From contig JACIWD010000097.1 in the NCBI GenBank assembly GCA_014361165.1, positions 1-6,614 of the forward strand: 6,614 nt of DNA, in the 5' to 3' direction. The notes beneath the pieces are model-generated. The model saw only the letters and a list, made by a program, of their open reading frames with translations. It searched no databases and was not told where the DNA came from. The position numbers were made by a program, and so were the translations under genes. Below, in pieces: positions 1 through 5,581 of the stretch (its first letter is position 1; every line of letters starts with the position of its first letter). This DNA is from Candidatus Mnemosynella bozhongmuii (GTDB taxonomy: Archaea; Halobacteriota; Archaeoglobi; Mnemosynellales; Mnemosynellaceae).

Positions 1-315
1 GTCATACTCGTATCCGTGTCTCTCGCAGATATCCCTGAATCTGTCTCCGAACAGCCCATTTGAGACTATGAGAACTTTCTCCCCTCTTTCCACGACGTTT
101 ACAATGCTCATTTCCATTGCAAGAGTTCCGGAACCCGCGACAACGAAGGGCTGTCCTGAGGTCTGGAAGACCTCTCTCAGATCCCTCAGAGCCTCTCCGA
201 AAATGGAGGCAAATTCTGGATCCATGTGAGATATCGGCGGTTTTCCGAGCTCCATGAGGACCTCTGGAGAATTCTCCACAGGACCCGGGATCATCAACAA
301 TCTTCTTTCAATCAT
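1..315 (-). CDS. Class V PLP-dependent aminotransferase, alanine/serine-glyoxylate type (N-terminal part, cut by window edge)
   Basis: This is my reading of the reverse strand: an open frame of exactly 105 codons from an ATG at 315, running off the left edge with no stop. The N-terminus has the pattern of the alanine-glyoxylate/serine-pyruvate aminotransferase family (fold type I PLP enzymes): IPGPV at residues 9-13, PPISHMD at 26-32, the PLP-phosphate-binding GSGT at 61-64, and SNGLFGDRF at 85-93. The Schiff-base lysine and most of the catalytic domain lie outside the window. Family members move an amino group between alanine, serine or aspartate and glyoxylate or pyruvate in the cytoplasm; the exact substrate pair cannot be told from this fragment. 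The start is supported by GGTG (321-324) five bases upstream and by a TATA-like element 45-55 bases upstream. It lies 63 bp after the DUF2099 gene on the same strand and may have its own promoter. Confidence 0.9.
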   Translation of the reverse strand, partial: MIERRLLMIPGPVENSPEVLMELGKPPISHMDPEFASIFGEALRDLREVFQTSGQPFVVAGSGTLAMEMSIVNVVERGEKVLIVSNGLFGDRFRDICERHGYEYD

Positions 316-360
316 CTGCTCACCAGCATTTAATTTATCACTAAGAATGCTCGAAATCCC

Positions 361-371
361 TTTTAAATATT
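361..371 (-). promoter_or_regulatory. Archaeal TATA box for the aminotransferase gene
   Basis: On the minus strand this reads AATATTTAAAA, preceded by a purine-rich BRE-like GTGAA. It lies in the 63-bp gap between the DUF2099 stop and the aminotransferase start. A TATA centre here predicts transcription starting near 340 and a leader of roughly 25 bases that still contains the GGTG ribosome site. The match to the archaeal TATA consensus is good, but no start site has been measured. Confidence 0.55.
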
Positions 372-378
372 TTCACCT

Positions 379-1227
379 TTACTCCGGAGATCTCTCCTTC
401 ACAAGATACGGCAGCTCTGTTCTGAAGGCAACGAATTTCTCTGGAGATTTCATCAGATAGTTCAGAATGACTCTTTTTCCCTTTTCCGTCAGTGCAAAGA
501 CCGGAATTGAAACTCCAATCTGAAAGATGCTTTTCTTTGCAATCCTCTCTCTCACGATTCTCGAATTGCAGCTCCATATGAGATCCGAAAGCATGAGGTT
601 CTGCTCATCTTCCTCTGTTGCTCTTGTTGTGCATACCGTGAAAACGGTGATATCACACGAGAGCTCTTTCTCAATCTTTCTTATCTCTGCTATTTCCTGA
701 CTTCTGAAACCCGCAACCGTTACGGCAATTCTTCTGAAGCCCTTCTGAAAAGCAGTTCTGACACCTTCCGCCTGATCAATCTCTGCACTTCTCTCATCAA
801 GAATGATTCCTCCATTCTCCTTTATCTTCTCAATGATTCCCTTAACCGGGCTCGTGGAGACGATCCCGTTCAGGAATGCTCCAATCATCTGCACTAGTTC
901 TCCGTTACTGGTTATCACGGTTCCCGCGCCTTCCGAAACAACAACTGCGCAGTCGAAGAGCCCTTCTTCAAGAGCCGCCATTATCATTTCCGATGCCCCA
1001 AAGAGAACCCTTATCTCTGAAGAGAACTCCCTGTTCCCGGTTGCGAATCCTTTTGTCTCAATCTTCCTCCTGACGATCTCTTTCACAACATCCCTGTCAA
1101 TTCTCTCATAACCGTAAAGAGCTCTCACGAGAGGACATCTCCTCGTTCTCGGCTTATCGAGAACCTCAATTTCGGAATCGCAAATCCTCACGAGAGAACC
1201 GCAGCACATTATCGTGTGGTTGCACAT
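379..1227 (-). CDS. DUF2099 family protein (putative methanogenesis marker protein 8)
   Basis: This 282-residue cytoplasmic protein resembles the DUF2099 / methanogenesis marker 8 family, whose biochemical role is not established to my knowledge. I recognise the family from its central core: FGASEMIMAALEEGLFDCAVVV around residues 77-97, SEGAGTVITSNGELVQ at 98-113, GIVSTSP at 121-127, the DQAEGVRTAF segment at 151-160, and RRIAVTVAG at 165-173. It is rich in cysteine: C2, C8, C9, C16, C31, C93, C191, C199 and C220, with C31 in an RRCPLV context typical of the family N-terminus. Nothing suggests membrane segments or a signal peptide. The start is firm because GGAGGT lies 8 bases upstream of the ATG. 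It is transcribed away from the EamA gene and is followed by the aminotransferase on the same strand. Family assignment is from memory of conserved segments; function is unknown. Confidence 0.87.
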   Translation of the reverse strand: MCNHTIMCCGSLVRICDSEIEVLDKPRTRRCPLVRALYGYERIDRDVVKEIVRRKIETKGFATGNREFSSEIRVLFGASEMIMAALEEGLFDCAVVVSEGAGTVITSNGELVQMIGAFLNGIVSTSPVKGIIEKIKENGGIILDERSAEIDQAEGVRTAFQKGFRRIAVTVAGFRSQEIAEIRKIEKELSCDITVFTVCTTRATEEDEQNLMLSDLIWSCNSRIVRERIAKKSIFQIGVSIPVFALTEKGKRVILNYLMKSPEKFVAFRTELPYLVKERSPE

Positions 1228-1262
1228 GATCTCAGACCTCCAGTCAAATTGAGGAACAGTTG

Positions 1263-1282
1263 GAGAAGTATTATATCTTCCG
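1263..1282. promoter_or_regulatory. Shared divergent promoter core between DUF2099 and EamA genes
   Basis: The 16-bp core at 1265-1280 reads GAAG, then TATTATAT (1269-1276), then CTTC, so a TATA-like octamer is framed by inverted GAAG/CTTC arms that can act as purine-rich BRE-like flanks in either direction. Measuring about 25 bases from the centre places a plus-strand start near 1298 and a minus-strand start near 1247. Both suit the two flanking genes: a leader of about 20 bases with GGAGGT for DUF2099, and a very short leader or none for EamA. Use in both directions is inferred. Confidence 0.45.
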
Positions 1283-1312
1283 ATTTACCTCTTCATCCTG
1301 ATGGGTGGTAGG

Positions 1313-1729
1313 ATGGAAGCATTTCTATTTGCTCTCATCGCAGCAATCATCTGGGGAGTCGCTCCCGCAATTGAGAAAATGGCGCTTCAGAATGTCTCTC
1401 CGTTTGCCGGGCTTGTTGTGAGAACTGCAGTTGCAACTTCAATAATTCTCATCTTCTCATTCCTGATGGGTGAGTGGAAGGAGATTCTCACCCTGGATTC
1501 GAGAACAGTTCTCTATCTCTCCATCGGAGGCATTCTCGGCTCTTTTCTTGGAACTCTCGCCTATTATCATGCTCTGAAGAGCGGAGACGTCAGTCTTGTT
1601 GTTCCTGTCAGCAGCATATATCCTCTCGTCGCCCTCCTGATTGGAGTCCTCATCCTCGGTGAGAGCATAACAATTCAGAGAATCGTGGGAATCATCCTGA
1701 TTGTTCTGGGAATCTCTCTGATAAAATGA
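1313..1729 (+). CDS. Half-size EamA/DMT-family membrane transporter
   Basis: This 138-residue integral membrane protein has one EamA domain, against two in tandem in full-length drug/metabolite transporters of about 300 residues. Five hydrophobic segments are visible, at about residues 3-22, 33-53, 66-87, 94-116 and 119-137. Family marks include IIWGVAPAIEKMAL near the start, the GSFLGTLAYYHALKSGDVSLVVPV stretch (about 76-98), and GVLILGESIT (111-120) followed by a final helix. Half-size proteins of this kind are thought to dimerise to make the transport path; the substrate is unknown. I chose the ATG at 1313 because GGTGG lies just upstream at 1304-1308. An in-frame ATG at 1301 adds four residues and would fit leaderless initiation if transcription starts near 1298-1301. 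It stands alone on the plus strand, divergent from DUF2099 and convergent with the dehydrogenase, with a 7-bp gap to the latter's stop. Confidence 0.88.
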   Translation: MEAFLFALIAAIIWGVAPAIEKMALQNVSPFAGLVVRTAVATSIILIFSFLMGEWKEILTLDSRTVLYLSIGGILGSFLGTLAYYHALKSGDVSLVVPVSSIYPLVALLIGVLILGESITIQRIVGIILIVLGISLIK

Positions 1730-1736
1730 AAAAGGG
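1720..1736 (-). terminator. T-rich transcription end signal after the alcohol dehydrogenase
   Basis: Right after the dehydrogenase TAA, the minus strand reads CCC followed by a T5 run (1729-1733), then CATTTTATC. Archaeal RNA polymerase commonly stops at such T-tracts without a hairpin, and no clear stem is seen. It overlaps the 3' end of the convergent EamA gene. No equivalent T-run was seen on the plus strand after EamA. Confidence 0.4.
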
Positions 1737-2999
1737 TTAGAGTTCAATTTCGGGAATCAGGGAAAGGTCTCCCTCATAGGCTGCTTCAATTGTTGGTTTG
1801 AGATATCTGTCAACATCCCCTCTCTCCGCTGACATCGGGACCGGCATGTTTTCGAGCTTCATCTTCAGCTGCGGGTCCTTTGCTGCAGTGACCATTCTTT
1901 CAATGTGCTTCTCCGTTGCTCCTGCCTCCTTCAGCGAAACAGGGAAATCAATCCTTCTCAGAAACTCGAACATTCCATTGGCAACGGTCTCTCCGAGCTC
2001 TCTTCCCTTCATGGATGAGACATCAGCGTTCAGATATCCCTCTTCCCTAAGAATCTCTCCGAGAGCTCTGAGCTGGGGCTCTATTGCAGGTGCAAAGAGA
2101 ACCATGTAATAGGGATTGAGAATCCCGCAGGCCTCTCCGTGCGAAAGAATATCCACGAGGGAGAAACTTCCGAGATGTGCCGCACTTGTTCCTCCGAGCA
2201 TTATTGCATATCCTCCGAGATCAGTTCCGAGTCCGAGGGCATATCTGGCTTCAAGATCATTTCCGTTCTCAATTGCCCTCGGAAGATAGGAGATGATCAG
2301 TTTTATTCCTGTCCTCGCAACCTCCTCAATCTTCTTGCTGTCCCCTGCTCCCATCCAGACTTCCCAGCAGTGAGCTATTCCATCGAGACCTCCCTCTTTC
2401 GTGAGCTTCGGAGGCATGTGCCTCGTGACATCATACTGGAAAATCGCCCTCGGAGGAACAATTGCCTCATCAACTATCAGCTTCTTCTGTGCGGAAACCG
2501 GATCTGTGATGTTCGAGTATTTTGTCAGGTGGGCCGCAGAGCTGCTTGCGGTCTGAACTGCGATGAGAGGAAACTTCAGCTTCCCGCACCTCTTTGAAAC
2601 CTCTCCCGTTCCGAAATAGTCATCTATCACTCCACCGCAATTTCTCAGAACGAGCGCCGCTTTAGCAGCATCTATTGTGCTTCCTCCCCCAATCGCTATT
2701 ACAGAATCCCATTCTGAAATCGCAAGCTGATACGCCATTCTGTAAACATCCTCTCTCGGTGAATTCGGTCTTGCTCCGTCAAAAATTCCTCGTACTTCAA
2801 TCCCTCTCTCCTCAAGACTTCTCAGAATCTCATCCAGAATTCCGGTTTTTCTTGCTGTATTCCCGGAAATGATGACTGTTCTCTTACCGAAAATCTCTGC
2901 AAATTTTCCGGAAAACTTTAAGACATCATCTCCAAAGGCATAGTTCTCTCCTTTGAACTCAATCAGCAGATTTCTCGCTTTTTCAAACATTTCTTTCAT
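1737..2999 (-). CDS. Iron-containing alcohol dehydrogenase (group III, NAD(P)-dependent)
   Basis: This 420-residue cytoplasmic enzyme of the Fe-ADH superfamily would interconvert an alcohol and an aldehyde or ketone with NAD(P)H; the physiological substrate cannot be inferred. The N-terminal nucleotide-binding half carries GGGSTIDAAK at residues 104-113. Likely metal ligands are D206 and H210 (in GGLDGIAHCWE) plus H275 and H287 (in AAHLGSFSLVDILSHGEA). H275 and H287 are 12 apart, whereas I recall 14 between the matching histidines of FucO-type enzymes, so this looks like a separate subfamily. The length is normal and the frame is intact. The start is supported by a GGGGGAGG block five bases upstream of the ATG. 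It begins 27 bp after the tRNA-Arg gene, with no visible promoter in between, so it is probably the last gene of the lysC-purM-tRNA transcript. R70 uses CGA, the only CGN arginine codon I found in the window. Confidence 0.93.
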   Translation of the reverse strand: MKEMFEKARNLLIEFKGENYAFGDDVLKFSGKFAEIFGKRTVIISGNTARKTGILDEILRSLEERGIEVRGIFDGARPNSPREDVYRMAYQLAISEWDSVIAIGGGSTIDAAKAALVLRNCGGVIDDYFGTGEVSKRCGKLKFPLIAVQTASSSAAHLTKYSNITDPVSAQKKLIVDEAIVPPRAIFQYDVTRHMPPKLTKEGGLDGIAHCWEVWMGAGDSKKIEEVARTGIKLIISYLPRAIENGNDLEARYALGLGTDLGGYAIMLGGTSAAHLGSFSLVDILSHGEACGILNPYYMVLFAPAIEPQLRALGEILREEGYLNADVSSMKGRELGETVANGMFEFLRRIDFPVSLKEAGATEKHIERMVTAAKDPQLKMKLENMPVPMSAERGDVDRYLKPTIEAAYEGDLSLIPEIEL

Positions 3000-3026
3000 G
3001 ATTTCCTCCCCCTTTCATTCAGAAGA

Positions 3027-3099
3027 CGGGCCCGCGGCGATTCGAACGCCGGTCCTCGGGTCCGAAGCCCGAGAGGATGGTCCACTACCCCACGAGCCC
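3027..3099 (-). tRNA. tRNA-Arg, anticodon UCG
   Basis: A full 73-nt cloverleaf can be drawn on the minus strand. The acceptor stem GGGCTCG pairs with CGGGCCC over 7 pairs, including one G-U. The D arm has A14, G18G19, A20 and A21, with a U13-U22 mismatch. The anticodon stem TCGGG/CCCGA closes the 7-base loop CTTCGGA, giving anticodon TCG in DNA, which reads CGA and possibly other CGN codons. The variable loop has four bases, and the T arm is CGGCG-TTCGAAT-CGCCG. The discriminator base is G73 and CCA is not encoded (TCT follows), as is common in archaea. C35 and A20 are known arginine identity elements, which supports the call. There is no intron. Its first base is also the last base of the purM stop codon, and the dehydrogenase gene begins 27 bp after its 3' end, so it seems embedded in a protein-coding operon. 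Confidence 0.95.
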
Positions 3100-4094
3100 T
3101 ATCCAAATGGTCTCAGACCTTTTATGTCGATTCCCTCCCCCTCAATCACCCCGACAATCTTTCCATCAACCCTTCTTTCAACTTCCCTTGCATCTTCCTC
3201 ATCCAAAATTATTGCGAATCCCATACCCATGTTGAAGGTTCTGTACATCTCCTCCTCGTCAATCTCACCGAGCTCCTGGATGAATCTGAAAACCGGATGC
3301 GGTTCAAGAGGGTCATAGATGTTGTATCCAAGTTTTGTGACTCTCATCAGCTTTCTGAAGCCACCCCCGGTAATGTGAACAAGACCGTGAATGTCGTATT
3401 CTCTTATAATCGGAAGGAGGTCTGTGTAGATTCTCGTTGGAGTCAGAAGCTCCTCTCCTATCGTCCTCTTTCTGTCATATGGGAGTGGATCGTGATAGCT
3501 GAGTCCTGCCCTCTCTATGACCTTTCTGACCAGAGTGTATCCGTTTGAGTGAAGACCGCTGCTTCTCACTCCTATGACAACATCTCCCTCTTTTATCTTC
3601 TCTCCTGTTATGATGTCCTCCTTCTTCACGTATCCCACACATGTGCCGGCGAGATCAACCCCTTTGATGAGATCCGGCAGGGTTGCGGTCTCTCCTCCAA
3701 CAATGGAAATGTTCGCAAGCTCTGCACCCCTGTTCAGACCCTTTGCAATTTCAGCGGCAATTCTCTCGTCCATCTTTTCCATCGCAAGATAATCAACAAA
3801 GGCAAGGGGCTCGGCTCCAACAGCAATCAGATCATTCACATTCATCGCAATGCAGTCTATCCCTATGGTATCCCACCTGTTCATCTCTCTGGCAATCAGA
3901 ATCTTCGTCCCAACTCCGTCACTCGTTATCGCAAGGGCAAATTCTCCGAGGTCTATGAAACCCGCGTAATGGAACTTTATTTCAAGAGGCTCTCCAAAAC
4001 CCCTTCTTCTGAACTTCAGCTCATTCGAGATGGCTCTTATAACTTCATCCTCTTTCCATATGTCCACTCCTGCTCTGGAATAGCTCAGCTTCAT
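3099..4094 (-). CDS. purM: Phosphoribosylformylglycinamidine cyclo-ligase (AIR synthetase)
   Basis: PurM performs the ATP-dependent ring closure of FGAM to 5-aminoimidazole ribonucleotide (AIR), the fifth step of purine synthesis and a branch point to thiamine, in the cytoplasm. The 331-residue length is normal. Motifs in order: SDGVGTK (58-64), IDCIAMNVNDL (79-89), GGETATLP (133-140), GLHSNGYTL (180-188), ITGGGF (241-246) and FNMGMG (287-292), covering the N-terminal AIRS domain and the C-terminal AIRS_C domain. The ATG at 4094 overlaps the aspartate kinase TGA as ATGA and is preceded five bases upstream by GGAGGG, so coupled translation is likely. The stop codon TAG (3101-3099 on the minus strand) ends on the first nucleotide of tRNA-Arg. 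The frame is intact, and all 24 arginines use AGA or AGG. Confidence 0.97.
   Translation of the reverse strand: MKLSYSRAGVDIWKEDEVIRAISNELKFRRRGFGEPLEIKFHYAGFIDLGEFALAITSDGVGTKILIAREMNRWDTIGIDCIAMNVNDLIAVGAEPLAFVDYLAMEKMDERIAAEIAKGLNRGAELANISIVGGETATLPDLIKGVDLAGTCVGYVKKEDIITGEKIKEGDVVIGVRSSGLHSNGYTLVRKVIERAGLSYHDPLPYDRKRTIGEELLTPTRIYTDLLPIIREYDIHGLVHITGGGFRKLMRVTKLGYNIYDPLEPHPVFRFIQELGEIDEEEMYRTFNMGMGFAIILDEEDAREVERRVDGKIVGVIEGEGIDIKGLRPFG
3118..3128 (-). promoter_or_regulatory. Weak TATA-like element inside the 3' end of purM, possible tRNA-Arg promoter
   Basis: The minus strand reads CGACATAAAAG here, with ATAAAA at 3125-3120, that is -26 to -21 from the mature tRNA 5' end. The spacing is a little short for archaeal TATA-directed initiation, since the predicted start would fall at or just inside the tRNA. 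The element also encodes purM residues D323-I324-K325. It is listed as a possible, not a likely, promoter. Confidence 0.25.
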
Positions 4095-5479
4095 TTCTTC
4101 CCTCCGATAAACTCATCGTGCACAGCTCTCACGGCCTCTTCCGCATCCCTCTCGCTGACCACAAATGAGATGTTGTGCTCTGATGATCCCTGACTGATCA
4201 TGATGATGTTGATTCCTCTCCTTCCAACGGCGCTGAAGAGTCTTCCTGCAACTCCCGGAACACCCACCATTCCTGAACCAACCGCTGCGACAGCTGAGAC
4301 CTCCTCTCTGAAGCTCACCGAACTTATAAATCCGTTTTCGCTGAATTTCTTCAGCCCTCTCTTTATCCTCTTGAAGGAATTGCTGTCAACGAGAACCGAA
4401 ATGTTGGCTTCGGAAGACCCCTGACTTATCATGATGATGTTGCAGTCATTTTCTGCGAGAAACTCAAAGACGCTTGATGCAACTTTCGGAACTCCGACCA
4501 TTCCGGCTCCGAAGAAGTTCAGAAGAACAACATTTTTGATCAGCGTCACCGCCTTCACAACCTCCTCGCTCTTCACATCTCTCTTTATCACCGTTCCCTC
4601 GAAGGACGGGTTGAAGGTGTTCTTCACTCTTATGGGAATGTTCTTTTCCATCGCAGGTTCAACCGCTCTCGGATGAAGAATTTTCGCTCCGAAATATGAC
4701 ATCTCCATGACTTCTGCATAGGAAAGTTCGGGAATTGTTCTCGCATCCTTAACTATCTTCGGATCAGCGGTCATCACTCCGTCCACTTCCTTCCAGAACC
4801 AGATCTCATCCGCATCTATTGCAGCACCTATCAGCGAGTTTGTGTAATCCGACCCTCCTCTTCCGAGAGTTGTTATCTGACCCTCCTCGGTCTCTCCTAT
4901 GAATCCCGTTACAACCGGAATTCTCTCTCCGAGAAGGGGAAGAATCTTCTCCCTTATTCTCTCATAGACATCCGGGAGAGGCCTCGCAGAACCGAAGTTA
5001 TCATCCGTGATTATTCCGGCCTCTCCTCCGGTCATCCACAGAGAATCGCTACCGAGATCTCTCAGAGCACCGCTCACAATTGGTGCGGAGAGTCTCTCAC
5101 CAAAAGAAACTATGTAATCGAGAGATCTCTCCGTGAGCTCTCCAATGTAGCAGATTCCCGTGAGCACCCTCTCAAGGTCTTCAAGAAGTGAATCAACCTC
5201 TTCTATGACCTCTTCCCTTATCTTCTCATCCTTTATGGCACTGTTTGCAGTTTCGTGATGTCTTTTCAGCAAATCGCTGACGAATTCCTTCACCTCAGAG
5301 ACCTTTCCGTTTTTTGAAGCTTTCTGAGCAATTTCTATGAGAGCATCGGTCACACCCGAGAGTGCGGAGACCGTGACAACAACCTCATCATTCTCGTAGC
5401 TCTTCACCAGAGATGCCACATGTCTGATTCTCTCTCCATCCGCCACAGATGTGCCGCCAAATTTCATTGCAATCCTCAT
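4091..5479 (-). CDS. lysC: Aspartate kinase with two C-terminal ACT domains
   Basis: This enzyme phosphorylates L-aspartate with ATP, the first step toward aspartate semialdehyde and so to threonine, methionine and lysine (and, in many archaea, a precursor of aromatic amino acids). It acts in the cytoplasm. The 462-residue length fits monofunctional enzymes. The kinase domain has KFGGTS at 6-11, SFGERLSA at 125-132, TLGRGGSD at 204-211 and VDGVMTADP at 232-240. Two ACT domains follow, at about 316-380 and 395-457, each with GMVGVP..A and NIIMISQGSSE.NIS; such domains usually mediate feedback inhibition by an end-product amino acid. The ATG at 5479 follows a GAGGGAG sequence and places KFGGTS at the usual distance; an in-frame ATG at residue 5 is too close to the motif. 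There is no homoserine dehydrogenase fusion. The gene leads the minus-strand cluster and overlaps purM by four bases. Confidence 0.96.
   Translation of the reverse strand: MRIAMKFGGTSVADGERIRHVASLVKSYENDEVVVTVSALSGVTDALIEIAQKASKNGKVSEVKEFVSDLLKRHHETANSAIKDEKIREEVIEEVDSLLEDLERVLTGICYIGELTERSLDYIVSFGERLSAPIVSGALRDLGSDSLWMTGGEAGIITDDNFGSARPLPDVYERIREKILPLLGERIPVVTGFIGETEEGQITTLGRGGSDYTNSLIGAAIDADEIWFWKEVDGVMTADPKIVKDARTIPELSYAEVMEMSYFGAKILHPRAVEPAMEKNIPIRVKNTFNPSFEGTVIKRDVKSEEVVKAVTLIKNVVLLNFFGAGMVGVPKVASSVFEFLAENDCNIIMISQGSSEANISVLVDSNSFKRIKRGLKKFSENGFISSVSFREEVSAVAAVGSGMVGVPGVAGRLFSAVGRRGINIIMISQGSSEHNISFVVSERDAEEAVRAVHDEFIGGKK
4185..4441. repeat. Internal direct repeat from the duplicated ACT domains of aspartate kinase
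   Basis: Two 26-bp copies, 4185-4210 and 4416-4441, differ at only two positions and lie 231 bp (77 codons) apart in the same reading frame. They encode the NIIMISQG segment of each ACT domain. The surrounding domain pair is about 57% identical over 44 residues by my count. This is a coding repeat from domain duplication, not a mobile or regulatory repeat. Confidence 0.8.
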
Positions 5480-5581
5480 GAGCTCTCCCTCATCCTAAGT
5501 TCTGAGAGGTTGGATAAAAATGTTATTTCCCCGACCTTTGAACTCACAAGTTAAATATGAGAAAAGGAGAAAAAATGATTG
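5480..5581. promoter_or_regulatory. Divergent intergenic region between lysC and the radical SAM gene
   Basis: These 102 AT-rich bases must carry the promoters of both neighbours. TTAAATAT at 5551-5558 reads ATATTTAA on the minus strand, so it is a TATA candidate either way. For lysC it predicts a start near 5530 and a leader of about 50 bases. For the radical SAM gene it predicts a start near 5580, which would be nearly leaderless. A second candidate, GGATAAAAATG (5512-5522), would give the plus gene a leader of about 40 bases that includes the GGAG at 5566-5569. The segment 5512-5530 is also an imperfect dyad (GGATAA facing TTATTTCC), a possible operator. None of these choices can be settled from sequence. 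Confidence 0.4.

Noticed and set aside
803..1111. A 102-codon hydrophobic open frame on the plus strand
   Set aside because: It mirrors the conserved core of the DUF2099 gene. The apparent hydrophobic stretch comes from complementing Glu/Lys/Arg-rich codons.
1730..1736. A small intergenic regulatory element between EamA and the dehydrogenase
   Set aside because: The gap is only seven bases and is explained by the T-run at the end of the dehydrogenase transcript.
2139..2597. A 152-codon open frame on the plus strand
   Set aside because: It is antisense to the iron alcohol dehydrogenase, has no ribosome site at its start, and is rich in Cys, Ser and Arg as expected of a shadow frame.
3027..3099. 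tRNA gene as an integration (att) site
   Set aside because: tRNA genes often host integrated elements, but there is no integrase, no duplicated tRNA 3' end and no foreign-looking gene on either side in the window.
3549..4193. A 214-codon open frame on the plus strand
   Set aside because: It lies antisense to purM and the end of lysC, whose motifs and start signals are unmistakable. Its translation shows no recognisable domain, and its composition is what a mirrored coding strand yields.
4200..4676. Two plus-strand open frames with similar starts (MMML...), looking like a duplicated small gene
   Set aside because: They are the antisense image of the two repeated ACT domains of aspartate kinase.
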